Part shown: positions 46,777 to 59,800 of the stretch, piece after piece
How the letters are laid out: each line of letters starts with the position of its first letter
How positions within the stretch are numbered: position 1 is the first letter of the stretch
Position numbers and translations under genes: made by a program
The notes under the pieces: generated by a model
What the model was told of the DNA's origin: nothing
Seen by the model: only the letters and a program-made list of their open reading frames with translations
Databases searched by the model: none
NCBI GenBank assembly: GCA_024336345.1
Contig: JANFOG010000010.1
Coordinates: forward strand, 1,364,001 to 1,428,000
DNA: 64,000 nucleotides
Reading direction: 5' to 3'
Source of the DNA: Mariannaea sp. PMI_226
Taxonomy: Eukaryota; Ascomycota; Sordariomycetes; Hypocreales; Nectriaceae

Positions 46777-47237
46777 ATGCCTTCCGGAAACTGTGTCTGC
46801 GGTGCCATCACCCTCTCCTATTCTGTGGCCCCTGCTGCCCAGGCCCTCTGCCACTGCCTCGACTGCCAGAAATGGGGTGGTAGCGGCTTCAGTTCGAACG
46901 TCGGTGTTCCCACTGCTGAACTGACCATCACTGGAGCTCCCAAGAAGTTTACTCGCAAGGGAATTTCGGGACAAGATCACAACCTTTTCTTCTGCGGCGG
47001 TAAGTGTCATACCATTCTGTTGCGTACAGAAGCAGGTGCTAATATCAATATTTAGAGTGTGGAACGAGCTTGTACTCCCAGCCAGACTCCATGGCCGGAG
47101 TCACCTTTATCAAGTCTGGTATTCTGGATGGGGATGCTTCGAACATTGACGTTGGCGTCGAGTTTTTCAACAACAACCGCCGCAAGTTCACTTCCCCGGT
47201 TGACGGTGCCCAGCAGCTCAAGGCTTGGAGCGAGTAA
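46777..47237 (+). CDS. GFA (glutathione-dependent formaldehyde-activating)/CENP-V-like protein
   Basis: Exons 46777-46999 and 47056-47237 join in phase to 134 aa. The zinc-binding pattern is complete: Cys6 and Cys8 (GNCVCGAI), Cys25, Cys27 and Cys30 (LCHCLDCQKW), and Cys73 with Cys76 across the splice (FFCGECGTSLY). This matches the GFA/CENP-V family. The founding bacterial enzyme was thought to join formaldehyde to glutathione; most fungal members have unknown substrates and may be small detoxifying thiol-dependent enzymes. It is cytosolic. It starts at the first ATG after an A/C-rich leader. Confidence 0.92.
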
Positions 47238-47817
47238 CGAAGTTGTGCTTTTAGCAAATTGCCTGAGAGGGATTCTTCTGAGCACTCTGTGTTTCTCTTG
47301 GAATCTCCATTCTCAGAAAGCGTTGACGAGAGCCCTTTAATCAAGCTGGCTTTATTCAGAAAATAATGTGGATAAGCTGTGACAATTATACAGAGACCTG
47401 TAAGGTTGCCAGTTTAGAAGCCTGGATCAATACTTCAAGTTTTAGTTAGCTCAATTTGAATAAAAGATTGTCGTCCATACATGTTCAACTGAATACCCCT
47501 TAACAAAATGCCCAATGAATAAGTGTTTACCAAACATATTCCATTGTATCCCGCGTTTTTCTTATGCTATATTAATATCGTAGGCTCAACCATTGGTACC
47601 CATAAACCTCAGCATTACGTTTACCCAGATACTTGAGAAATGCAAACTGTTGATAATGAAAGAAGCAATAAATGGAACAACTAAAATATGTAGCCATACT
47701 ACATTCTCTGTTCAGTGGAACCTAATGCCGGTTCACATCGTCTTCGCAAATCAAATGAACAAGTTACATGTGCACATTCTTGTCTTTTCTTTTTTAGATA
47801 TTAACGCGTGTGTACTA
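47238..47817. other. Intergenic region between convergent genes
   Basis: This is about 580 nt of AT-rich sequence holding two 3' ends. No gene is seen. Confidence 0.6.
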
Positions 47818-50589
47818 CTACTAAACTTCTCCCACGTCTAATCGAAACGTAGAGCGCTTATACTCTGCCTTTGGAGGCCACTCAGCTGGCTCAAAGGGAC
47901 ACGAAAACTGATGCTTGCCGGATCCGACCAAGGTACTCTCCTCATCTCCATTTTGGCCCTTGCTCTTCCAAGCAGAAGGCAAAGTGACTACTGCACTCGA
48001 GTTGTGAGGAACGACAACTGTAAGCTTGAACGTACTGTCCTTCTCATCGATATTCCAGGAGCTCTCAATTCGGCCATACGGTCCGTCATATGCCACATTC
48101 GCACTCGTGACCTTTCCACCAGGAACTGGTCTCACCTTGATCTTTCGCCATCCGGGCTCCAGAGGGCTAATTCCACCGACATTCTTATGCATCCAGTTGG
48201 CAACAGATCCCAAGGCGTAGTGGTTGAAACTTGTCATCTCTCCTGGGTTGATTGTTCCATCAGGCAGCATGCTATCCCATCTCTCCCAGATGGTGGTCGC
48301 ACCCATTGTGATTGGGTACAGCCAAGAGGGGCAGCTCTTTTCATGAAGCATGCGGTATGCCATCTGGTGGTTGCCTGTATCCGAGAGCGCGTGAGCAATC
48401 AAAGGCGTACCGACAAAGCCAGTGGCGATACGGTATCGGGCTAAGTGAACGAGGTGGCAGAGCCGGCTCGCAGATTTGAGAATTTGGTCTTTCTCGTTAA
48501 GCAACCCGAAGGAGATGGCAAGTGAATGTGCTGTTTGAGTATCCCCAGCAAGGAGTCCCGCTGGCGTGACATACTGGTCCTGGAAAGCCTTCTTAATAGT
48601 TGCAGCTTCCTTGGTATAGCGAGCCGCATCTTCCTCCTCCCCAAGGAGAGAACTGACTTTGGAAATGGTCTCTAGGACTCGGACTAGGTAGGCATCGGCG
48701 ACAAAGATGCCATCAGTAAGACCATTTGCTGGCTCGGAAGGCGGAGCAGCGGGGTCTAGCCAGTCACCAAATTGCCAAATGTTTTGGTCCCAGAGGCCGT
48801 TGGGTCCTCGTGGTATACCCTTATCCACCCAGGCTTTCATACTCTCGTATTGCGTACGAAGGATCTGTGCATCACCTGAGCTGGTGTACAAATCCCATGG
48901 TGTCAAGACAGTAACATCATGCCAGGCTGATTGCGGCCCAGGAGGGTTGGGGGGGTTTCCAAGGACGTCCGGCACTACTAATCCTGGAACACCGTTCTTG
49001 CCGTCCTCCAACTGCTCAGCTGAAACATCACCAAGCCAACTTCCAAGGAAGCCTTGGGTATTGTAGAGGAAGCTTGCCGAGGGACAGAAGACCTGGATAT
49101 CACCAGTCCAGCCCAGTCGCTCATCGCGCTGAGGACAATCTGTTGGGACTGAAAGAAAATTTCCCTTCATGCTCCAAATCACATTGTCGTGAAGCTGGTT
49201 CAGGAGGGAGTCGGAGCAAGAGAACCATCCCGTACGCTTCAGGTCACTGTGCAACACGACCGCGGTGAGATCGTCCTGGGTGGGTAGCCCATCCTTGGTT
49301 GGCCAACCATCCACTTGCACATATCGAAAGCCGTGGAACGTGAATTTTGGTGACCAAGTCGCCGGCTGGTTACTAGACAAGAAGACATTGTCAATTGGCT
49401 TGGCCGATCTCAGAGGGCGTGTGCCAAGCTCTTCATGCTCGAGGACTTCGGCGTGACCGAAGGTCAACTTATGCCCTTCCTTGTCTGAGGTTGGTAGGCG
49501 GACTCTCAGCTTTCCGACCAGATTCTGGCCAAAGTCTACAAGGGCTTTGCCAGACTTGGACTTGAAGATCTTTACGGGGCGCACCTCCTCGGTTGCACGC
49601 ACTGGTGGTGTATCTGAAGCCAGGAGTTTCGCCACTGGGAATGACAATTCCTCGGTTGACGACCACGAGTTTGCGTCGAAATTGGGGTCACTGTTCCAAC
49701 CCGATTTCTCCTCACGCGGATCGTAATCCTCTCCGTCGTAAATTTCACTGCGAAGGGTTGCGCTCTCGTGGGATTTCCAGGTACCATCTGAAACCAACGT
49801 GTATCTCTGACCACTCTCAAAGTCGACCTCGAGTTGTGCAAGAAGAGCCAATCGATCTCCATAGAAGCAGCGTTGGTTTTCCCACCCAATGCGGCCGGCA
49901 AACCATCCTTCGGCGACTTGTACTCCGAGGACATTGGGCTTGCCGGCAGCTAGGTGTGCAGTGACGTCAAAAGTCTGATAGGCCAGTCTGTGCTTGTAGC
50001 TTGTCCAGCCGGGAGCCATCTCTTCATCGCCGATGCGATGGCCATTGACGGATGCCTCGTAGACGCCATGTGCAGTGATGTAAAGTCGGGCTTTGACGAC
50101 GGATTGCTCATTCTCTGGCAGGTCAAAGGCCTTTCGGAATAACGTAGGTCGAATCGGCTCTTTGTTGTTGGGGACGAGCATCGAGGTCGTCAGCTTTGCT
50201 GTCCAGTCTTTTTTGTCGAGCAGCGCAACTTCAACAGTGGCTGGGCTGGACCATTCGGTGCTTTCCTTTACGGCATTGCCGGCTTCATCTTTGGCGGTTC
50301 CATGGCACTTGACCTTGACCCAAGCTGACTCCCGTGATTGGAGCGCATGGCTTGGCCATGGTACTAGGACTGACTCCGAGCTCTTTACGGTGTAGGTTGT
50401 CGGGCTCTCGGTGCTGCTGCTGCCCTGCCGACCGATCTGGATTTCGTAGGATTCTTGGACCCAGCCGGGCTTCAAGTCGTTACCGGCCGAGGTGATTTTC
50501 CAAGAAACCCGAGGGCTGGCATGGCCGACACCAAAGCCAGTGGGATGATGTTCGAATGTGATGGAGGAGACGACGTACTTTGAAGACAT
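47818..50589 (-). CDS. Alpha-L-rhamnosidase, GH78
   Basis: A single intronless frame of about 922 residues. GH78 enzymes release terminal alpha-L-rhamnose from plant glycosides such as flavonoids and from pectin. Domain order is the usual one: an N-terminal beta-sandwich (HHPTGFGVGHASPRVSWKI), a second sandwich with KARLYITAHGVYEASVNGHR and EMAPGWTSYKHRLAYQTFDV, then DFGQNLVGKLRVR. The catalytic (alpha/alpha)6 barrel contains TDCPQRDERLGWTGDIQVF, which carries an acidic catalytic residue. WERWDSMLPDG and EMTSFNHYALGSV follow, then the C-terminal sandwich. No signal peptide is seen, so it may act inside the cell on imported rhamnosides. I take the Met before SSKYVVSS as start; a Met seven codons upstream is possible. 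Two CGG-N11-CCG palindromes lie about 175-245 nt upstream. Confidence 0.94.
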
Positions 50590-50764
50590 GATGGGCGAGA
50601 ATGCATGCAAACCTGTACAAAGATTCCTCGTAGATCCGGCGTACTAAGACATCATCTCCGCATCCAAACGGTTGCACGAAAGACTTTATGTACCTGTGGA
50701 TTGAACCTGAAAAACTCCCCCTCACGCCGGTTTCGCATCAGCGTGACGCCGTCTCATGTTAGTG

Positions 50765-50783
50765 TCGGGCGGAGATGACCCGA
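50765..50783. promoter_or_regulatory. Gal4-type palindrome (CGG-N11-CCG), proximal copy
   Basis: TCGGG and CCCGA enclose nine bases (GCGGAGATGAC counting from inside the CGG), giving CGG-N11-CCG, the geometry bound by Gal4-like Zn2Cys6 dimers. It lies about 176 nt before the rhamnosidase start. Confidence 0.6.
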
Positions 50784-50814
50784 TACTTGTCCCCGCGTTT
50801 CGCTCGTGTTAATG

Positions 50815-50833
50815 TCGGGCGGAGCTGGCCCGA
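50815..50833. promoter_or_regulatory. Gal4-type palindrome (CGG-N11-CCG), distal copy
   Basis: The second copy differs from the first in only two spacer bases and keeps both CGG half-sites. It is exactly 50 bp from the first copy, with flanking TGTTA(G/A)TG shared, so the pair looks like a short duplication. Confidence 0.6.
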
Positions 50834-53800
50834 TTCTGGGATTTTCTGGGGACAATGACGATCGCTCCTATTGGTGATATCTTGACTGTGATTCTCACTG
50901 TCATGTCCCAAACGTTTTAGTCACTGCATATTTCTGCGGGCACACATCATTCATACGTATGTTTCTTACAAATACACCCGAGTCAACATGACTGATTCTT
51001 TGAAAGTGTGACTATTGGCTGCATCACCCTCACGCAAAAACATCTCGTTTCTAAGCTGCGCGTTATTTAGGGTGGGTTGATCGATATGATTCCATAGTCA
51101 ATATAGAAGAAGCTTGTACGTTTTCCTCCATCGGAGTTACAACAATGATGTCAGCCAGTATTGAAGGTCAAGTAAAAGGGAGCTTTTGTTGGCAATGGTA
51201 AGGCAGGAGCCCAGAAATTATAAAATTCATATTTGCAGAAAAGCTGATACCAAATCAATGTCGTAAAACAAACAGTATCCATTGAAGCATACATGGGATG
51301 CCGGGTCGGAGCATCATAGATCAGAGAAGACCTATACATAGAGATACGACGCATTGTATACATAGCAGCCTTGAATCAGTTGGTGAAGAAGGTGTCAAAG
51401 AAGCTGAAGTTAGGGGATCGCGGTAGGATGCTCAGCTCAGGATGCTGTCTGTCGGGGACAAGGGTCGTCATTCCTGTTGGCCATATTTTGAACGTCAGTT
51501 ATGGAAAGGATTCATGTTTTCAATTTAGCCTATTAATTGATACCTTGTCTCTATGATATGGCTGTAGTTAACTGAGTGTGGGGGCGTGAATGTTATCCAG
51601 CTGGTGTGTCGCGTGTGAAAGGGCTTCAGTCAGGCATATTGGATGCAGAGGTGGGGTTAGTTCTAAGATCAGCCAACAGAATCAGGTGGTTGTTGAGAAA
51701 TAGAGTAATTATCGGCATCCAGAGCCGATGTGAACTCCCAAATGTTAGAAGAAGCAAAAAACATAAATAGTGTGCCACCTTACCCCAGGGTCAGATCATC
51801 TAGTAGAAGGAGGGCATGTTTAGCCAACCTCGGAGCGTATCACTAGCCGCCGGTCGTCTGGTTAGCCGAACAAGACGTTACGTAGCATGGAATAAGACCG
51901 ATATCCGGACGTTCCGGTCTCATCAATGTGTCCTCCCTCTGGAACATAGATATGTGTGATGGGGATATGATAGGTGCTACTATTTGGTAGATGATCTGCT
52001 CTTGATCTTAGTCTGACCCTATTCCGCCGCCTCGGACGATTATCAAGATTAATATTTGAAATGGCTGTTCCTAAATTATGAAGCTGGTCATTGCAACCAG
52101 ATGTCCTGTGAAATAAGCTCAGATGAAAGCTATTCATGATCGAAAACCTGCCTCTAGCCGCAATCTTCACGGATCGCTCATGCATCACGCTATAACCCCC
52201 ATTTAAGGTCAGCATCAACGGCCTTTATTGGAGAGAGATGCTTACAGCGTGAGCTGAGTCACCAGCTGAAACAAAAAGCCAGAGACACCAGCGAACAGCC
52301 ACTGACAAGGTGAGAAGGTTATAGCTGTCACCAAGATTTCAGGCGCTTCGCCAACGAGCCGCAACAGGTTGAATGACAAGAATAATGATCACACTCATCA
52401 CTGACGCAAAATTCTGGAGAATCTCAGGCGCGACAAACCTGTGATGATAATACCAGGGCGTCTTCACGGACAAGCTAACCGAGAAACTACACTGACACAG
52501 TCTTGTGGGCGCTCTGTTGAAAGCTCAACCTGCTGCGTGTTGTGAAGATTGGAGAAGCTGTGAATCATGGAGATTCATTGAGGCGGCTGGTTAACTGGAA
52601 AATAATGGCAGCTGGTTCGTTGAGGCCTTGATATCAAGCTCAATTTGCTCCTCTTCAGCATCGAAAATGTTCTTTTTCTTTAGGCTGGGTCGGTTTCATA
52701 CGTTTCTGGTTTGAATTTAGGACTGGAATTTGGGGTCGATCGTGATTCAGGATAATCTGATTGTTGAGTCTATTCATCCTGAAATTGCGAAGTCTGCGAG
52801 GAGAAAGATCAGCCATAGTGATGTCTATGATGACAAGAAAAAGGACAAACCGCGCAGTGGCACCGGTACTACCATGGACTCGCAGACGAATCAATAAGGC
52901 TCAAAGCCAGCAGCAGAGCTGGAGACAAAGTAGTCGCACCTGGTGAAGGCAGAAAGCGAGAGGAATGATGATGATTATTATGCAGCATCGAGTAATAGCT
53001 TATCGTGCCATGCAGGCCAGCATTCCGTTGACTATATGGCGAAACAGGATGAAGTCATTCTAATCACCAGAATCAACAAAGAAAGCGTAAACGTTGCCAT
53101 CATTTGCATTCGCGACGTCGTACACGAAAGGATTGTTCACGTCACATGACACTGCAGAATTCTCAAAGACGATGCCCTCGGTTTTTGTACGCGAGCCGAA
53201 AACCGCATCAGTGTCTCCAAATTCACTTCGCTGAGTAGACCAGCATGAGAAGAAAGCCCGATGACTTGGTGACTTGGGAATTGATTTTTATCTTATTAAC
53301 AATGAAAAGGTTATATGAGGATGACTGAAGTCAAAGAGACACTACCCCATCATTACTGGGGGCGGAGTTGAGTAGCCAACCGCAACCCGCACCGCCCTGA
53401 TCCAAAAATGTGAGGAGATGAGCGCGATTTCCCTTGAACATACGGTATTGGTCTGCGACTTTTCCATTAATTAATGTGTCCTACGGCGAGAAGATGTGTC
53501 TTGCTGGCGGCTCTATCAGTGGAACGACGTTCCTAACAGCAGAGCCAAGATTATATCGCCACGATTGATGCCGAGAAACCTGGATTCGTGTTGTAAGTTT
53601 GCTAGACGTGTCTTCGAAAGCCACAGCAGAGGAACAAGTGATGCTAATTGAGAATAAATCTAGAAACGAAGCTGTGATGTCGCATACACCATCACAGGAA
53701 CGTGGAACCGATGTTCCCCCCCACTCCGCATACGATGACACCTCGGGCGATTACTGCTGAAAGGGCCGGCGACGTTCAAGATCCGATCATCCTCCTCCAC

Positions 53801-56554
53801 TTCCTCCAGAACACCAACGGTCTGCCAGATTCTGACTATCATGACGAAGATGATAATGATTCTGAAGAAGACGTCCAGTTCTTCCTTTCCCCGGGTGACA
53901 CATGCGCGGGTCACCTCTCTTTCGCTGTCCACACTGGAGGCATTCAACTACGCTGAGGCTGCTCACCGGACTGAGCATGGTTCGACGGGGCCCTCCAAAG
54001 GCGGTAAACTAATATTCTTCTTTGGCTTACCTACCGATTCGAGCGAATAGCGCCAGGAATCTATGGTGCCCCACTGGCAATACATTTTCCAACGACAGCA
54101 TCTGGCGGCGGTTTGGACCGCCTTCTTTTCGATTGTGTATGTTTGGATATTTGCCGTGTGTTCACCGCACCTTCACTGACCAGTGGATAGGACAACGACG
54201 TGGTGCTGCGAATCCAGTAGGAAATGACCGAAACAACTACGTCGAGACTTGGAAGATACGAAAACCGAGGCTCCCACATTTCTTCTTCAGCAATGCGATT
54301 CACGAGGCGGATAGGAGCACCAGGCTCACACAGTTAGCGTGCCCGACCATCCTACACGACCTTCCAAGTGACAGATTGCAACAATGTCCGATCATGACGC
54401 TGAGCAATAGCCGAGAAGTAGAAAGCTCGGGAGCACACCCTCAAAAAGAAATGCCATGCGAGAACAAACACCTTCGAGTGCAATACTGCACACTTGAAGC
54501 TACCGTCGAGGGCAATATCAAGGTCCAGCACGAACCGACCGAAAAGAGGCTGCCGGTGGCCTTACAATGCCGCAGTGTAAAGGGAAAGATCTGGGACTTG
54601 CCAAAATGCTTAGCATGATACATTTAGGTAGCCTCGAGGACAAATAAGTTTGTTCCTTGAGCTTACCAGGAATGCCAAGTACCCGCCAACTAATTAGGCA
54701 CGCGTGGCTTGACAAGTTCAAAGGCATGAACCAGCAAATAACCATTAGGAGAAGAGACTGCAAGTGAAAGGAGGCCTGAAAACGGAGCTATCGTAGCCTC
54801 TTGGCTAATTCTTAATTGACTATCCACTCTTGACCATATATTGCCCGCCTCGACCTGATCAAAGATCCTAGCGTTGCTTTCGTATTGTGACATCCCGATA
54901 TCCACCAAAACCCCAGCGAAAACACGCAGCTACCAGTAGATTCCTCAAGACTTTGACGTCCAAAGGACCCGAAAGGATATTCGGCCCCAAGGTAGATTGC
55001 TGGTCCGTTCAATAACGTTAGACAAAGAAATACAGGCGTTGGTCTGAAGAAATGATCCGAACCTGCTGCTCTGCCGCTGCCTCTTTGACCTGTCACCTGG
55101 CATAGTTTTCCGTCGTAGGGGACGGTCTCGATCTGAGTACACCTTGCCCAGAATATGGATTTTTCTACATCGGTCATCTCCACGAGACGAAGGGTACGAT
55201 ACGATGGAAACCGCTCACCTGACCAAGTGCTCAGGTTGTGTACACACTGCCGCTTTTGAAAATGTAACAGAAATGTCCTCAGTCTGAGCGACGAGGCGGC
55301 TTCGGGCTGTCGCCTTCAATCTTGGACGTCAACAGCTTCTTCGCCAGCAAGGGAGTCAGCGTGCGAGTAAGTTGAAATAAAAACTAATTCAATGGGAAGC
55401 ACAGCAGCAGGAGAACAGCCAGCCAGGATATTGGGTAAGAGGGAGCAAATTATCGCATTCTTAAAAACACGGATACTTTTCTATAGTACATATAACCAGA
55501 AGCTGGACTAACCCCCATCCCACTTCATTGAATAAGACCAAGACGGAAAGCGACAGAGGAATGCCAAAGGTCAGAGAATTATGCTAGGCAAAAGGCCCGC
55601 AAGCTGCTCGATATGGCAAACATAGATCATGGTATATGAACCTGGGGATATTTGTTAGGACATGTTATCAAAAACAGGCATGGAAAAAAAAGGATTCTGG
55701 CGTACCTGTAAACCAGCCAGCCGTTCTTGAACGTTGCCGAAATGATTCCCATCTGTTGACCTTTCGTGGATAACTGCAGAATGTGCTAGCGTAAGCGAGG
55801 GTGAAGTCAAGGCCATGTCAAATATCAACAAACCTGTGAGTGGTCGAGTGGAATTAAACAACGGATCGCCGACCAGGTTTCTCAACTGTCAGAGTAGTTT
55901 GTTTGGAGGGAAACAACGCCGCGCGAAAGGGTACGAGGCAGCATTGAAATGCAGCGGGAAAGAAAGGAAGTCTGGCCATCTCGCCCCCTTGAGAGGTGGT
56001 CAAGAGCCAAAGCCACGAATGATGTAAAGAGAGTGTTCTTGGGTGTCGACGATTCAGAATGATTGAAGCTCTAGTAGAGGCATTAGTGAGTAACGGTTGA
56101 AGGAAGAAAGGATCTTACCACGATAAAGGATGGAACGATTTGGCTCAAGCGTGGCGAGAGGATTGCAAAATCTCTAGATCCCCTTTAAAGGCATTCTAGA
56201 GGGCTCAGCTCGTTCAACATGTATAGGGGCGGAAAGCTGGAATAATGCAATCAAAAGATCGGTGGCGTATCTGCAAGGTCAACTTACTGAAGAAAGTATT
56301 CTGTTGAAGCATGAGGCCATAGATGAATCCCCTGCTCTGCCGGGTTCAGCACATGGTCTCGCTCCGCTCATGAGTGGTTGATGAGGGCAGTCAAAGAGGC
56401 TGGCTGTGCGAGGCAGTGAATATGATCCATGTGCTACTAACCATTTCAAGAATATACTTCTTTCTCTCGGTCCATCGCGCAAAAACATTCCGCAATATCT
56501 ACTGGTTAGCATATAATCAACAGACAGCTCAGCTTCAAGGCGTGCTTGAAGAAA

Positions 56555-56640
56555 GGCACGAGGTGGGAGTCGAACCCACTCTCCCCGAGGGGAGATCAGC
56601 CCGAATGCTGCCCCGGCCAAGGAAATCATCAACCATCAAG
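56555..56640 (-). repeat. tRNA-like dispersed element, copy A
   Basis: On the minus strand a 68-nt core ends in GTGGGTTCGACTCCCAC, a perfect T-arm with a B-box (GGTTCGACTCC), followed by CTCGTGCC like a 3' acceptor strand. It contains a long variable-arm-like hairpin (TCTCCCC-TC-GGGGAGA) and a TTGGCCGGGGCAG segment at A-box distance, about 43 nt before the B-box. No matching 5' acceptor strand is present, so it is not a complete tRNA. It matches copy B with about six differences over the core and also shares CTTGATGGTT on its upstream side. Confidence 0.75.
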
Positions 56641-56840
56641 AAAAGGCATCAGCCAGATGAAGAAAAGGCATCGGCCAGATGAAGAAAAGCGTAAGCTTAT
56701 GAAGAAAGGGTGCTAACCCACGAAGAAAGGTGTTCACCCATGAAGAAAGGTGTTCACCCATGAAGAAAGGTGTTCACCCATGAAGAAAGGTGTTCACCCA
56801 TGAAGAAAGGTGTTCACCCATGAAGAACAAGCGATGGCCC
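56641..56840 (-). repeat. 20-22-nt minisatellite joined to copy A
   Basis: Four exact copies of a 20-nt unit (TGAAGAAAGGTGTTCACCCA, plus strand) lie at 56741-56820. Two variant units precede them and an imperfect one follows; older 22-nt forms with AAGAAAAGGCATCAGCC lie next to the tRNA-like core. Units get more uniform away from the core, as if expansion happens at that end. Confidence 0.9.
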
Positions 56841-59800
56841 AGAGACTGAGGTTTTCTCCAGTCGGCGTTGGCCCAAGGCCATCGCGTATGATAGTGAGAA
56901 AGGTAGGTTCATAACACGCTGGATTTATGCTTTTTATGCTCACAAATGGGACTGTGCGTCTGGCGAGTTTCTGACCAATAATAGCTAACACAATGGATTA
57001 GGCAGGTGATAGCAGGATACCAATTCTCTCATCTCTGAGTCGCTGCGCCTTATAGGTCATCCACTGAACGGATTGTCACACCACATTGGCTATGGCAGAT
57101 TCTGTAGGGTACTCAAGAGTTTTACGTGTTGGGGCAAGTAATAACAGATGGAACAGATGTCAATTACGATAAATTCCTCGAAAAAAAAAAATTGACTTGA
57201 AAAGGGAAACAAATAGGAAAGCCCCTGCATCTCGTCGCTGCCTTGTAACCTTGTCGTTCGTCGTTGATCCTCACCCACAAATAAACTGGCCTGGCGATCG
57301 AATGAGCTCTTTGTCATTCTAATTCAGCCCAAGTACGCATAGGCGTGTAGATATCTGACACTCGTTGGTTTCACCCGTATTCACAGGTACTCGAGAACTT
57401 CTCTTCCTATTTCCGTTTCGCGCAACACGTTCTGACTGATATCCCCAAGATTCAGGCACCATTATCCATATTTGCTACATCAGCAACTTTCCAGACGTGA
57501 TTTTCATTGAAAGATCGGCTGCAAAGATCATTTAGTCTTTCCCCCCCTCTTACGGCCCTGGCTCGCAGATAATTCCTGCCATCGCAGCACTTAAGAAAGA
57601 ATCCAGACCATACCTGAGCACAAAGAAGTTCAATATGTCGCTGTTTGTCTCTGTGGGTGCGACAGCATTCACGTTTCAACATACTCCAAACGAGTTCGCT
57701 CAATCCAACACACTGGCCGACATGACTACAAGAAGAGGAAGACTATTCGCATCGACTCTTACTTTGTTATCCTCATCTGACAGCCACAAGCCCAACCTGA
57801 GACAAAAGGAGAACCGACCATAGCCTCATGCGTTCTCGTGTGCTGCGACACTGTGCCCACCGTCTGCGACAGCGTCAAGTCGACATGAATTCGAGCGCCC
57901 GTTCCAAGTCCACACCTTGGGGCAATGTTAATTGATACCTGATTGCCTACTAGGTTGCATTTTATACATACCCTAGCTCTTTGCATTGATAAACCCGGTT
58001 GTTAGCATTCTTCTTTAAGCTGCGAAGGGCATCGTCGTCGTCGTCGTCGTACTTCCGACATCTCCTAATGATTGTTTGGGTACGCGTACTTACCAGCCAA
58101 AAAAAAAAGTAAAAGACAATGTGTTCATCACATCCGCATCTCCGTGATGTCTATGAGAAGTCTACTCCGTCTCCATGCCTTCTATCAAATACTCGCTTCA
58201 TTACCACAATGTCCGTCAGGTACATCAGATACTCGTTCGCCCATGTCCGTGACCATGCCAGTATGTCCACTTCGCTGCCTATCCCACTTGTTTTTGGAAA
58301 CCGGAAGCAAGTGATTCCCGGGATTCTGCGGCAAAAACATTTTACGGGATACCAACGCCTCCTATCCAGTGGGAAACCCTGCGCGCTCTTTCAGATTCAA
58401 CATGCCCATCAGAACGCCAGTCCACAGTACTGCTGATCCGTACTGGGCTACTCTGTACGTAATCCGATTGCTGGCTTGCTTGACAGACATAATCCTTGAG
58501 TTCAGGCAGGCGGACCTCAGGCCTCAGAATAATCATCCTTCTTACAAGCCAAAATTTGACTCGCTGTGAAATGGATCACTCTACCAAGGACGCATCAACC
58601 GCCCAATGTCAATGAGACCCAGACGGTTTCTTGTCTCGTGAACGAAGTCTCGCGAGAGACTTTTCAGACGCCACGAGTCTTTGCCACCAATACAGGCCAT
58701 GATATGAGCCTCCATTACCATGTATCAAATATGCGACCATCTGCTTGTGTAGGTTCCGGCTCGCCCTATTTCTCTTGTATTCACTGAAATAAGAAGATTA
58801 TCGTAAACAGGGTTCCACAAACGGTAACTATATTGACTCACGAGTTGCTATAGAGAACCCGAGAGACGACGGAAATGCGATCTGGGCAAGACTAGTGGCC
58901 CATCTAAGTCACTACACAACGTCACTTGGAGTCCACGACGGATTGCATGTTCCCTATATCAGACAGGAGAGTAGAGTTCTATGGCTATCCATCCAAATGA
59001 AAAACGCAACCAGTGTGGCCGAAAGTCCCGGGTTTTTCCTTGCCTGCAGACATACTTTGTGCCCAACAAGCCAGGCGATCATCCTTTTACCGATATATCC
59101 GTGAATAAGGAACGGAAGACCCATTGGAGCATGTCGATGAGCTTTGAGATATACCCTATTATTTTGACATTCCCTCGTCACCGTCAGGCAAGAGAACAAG
59201 CGGTCATATCGGCGTCCATATCGTGATCGTCGCTTTGATCCAGTCTGGCCTACCTCAAAGTCGATTAGAGATTGGTTATGGATGAAGAGGGAACGGCGGT
59301 ACATGATTCCAGGGCCAAGACAGCCAATCTGAAGGTTAATGTTTTTCTGTTTTTCCATGTGGATATATTACCAGCGGTAACTAGCCTTTGAAGGCCATTA
59401 CCAGGCGGATTCTGTACGCTGAAGCATTAGCACCCATCCGACACCAGCAAGCTCATTAAATACCTATCTCCAATGTTTACCACTGGACGTTCCGAATTGC
59501 AGCCACGGCATTGCGAGAGGTCGGGTTTATAGTGATGCAGAACCGGCGGATTGTCTGGTCAGGTCGCAAAGTCAACCTCATCATAAGCAGAAGTCTTCCC
59601 GTCGAGATGGTGCTGTCAAACTGGCACCACGCGCAAGCCCCTGTTAGTTAGAATCTTTATCGATAAGCACTCCTTGGAGAAGGCGCTGAACCATCATGGG
59701 GCTTGAGCGATTGACGGTCGTCGAGTCTGTCTTACGGCAAGTAGACAATATTCTATTACAATCCTCCATGCATAATTGGAAGTCGTTTTAGAGAAGCAGA

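Noticed and set aside
38956..47237. Secondary-metabolite gene cluster
   Set aside because: There is a P450 and small accessory enzymes, but no polyketide synthase, peptide synthetase, terpene synthase, transporter or cluster regulator.
53702..54618. Plus-strand open frames of 84-198 codons as genes
   Set aside because: They overlap each other and minus-strand frames, have no domain, and cannot be joined by convincing splice sites.
56279..56682. Open frames over copy A of the tRNA-like element as a protein gene
   Set aside because: The conserved translation on both strands comes from the conserved 68-nt core itself; frames differ at copy B, and there are no introns or start context to support a gene.
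56641..56840. Regular 20-nt repeats as a CRISPR array
   Set aside because: The units are directly head-to-tail with no unique spacers, the genome is eukaryotic and no cas genes are present.
58954..59358. 134-codon minus-strand frame as a gene
   Set aside because: Both strands are open over the same stretch; composition is not protein-like and no family is recognisable.
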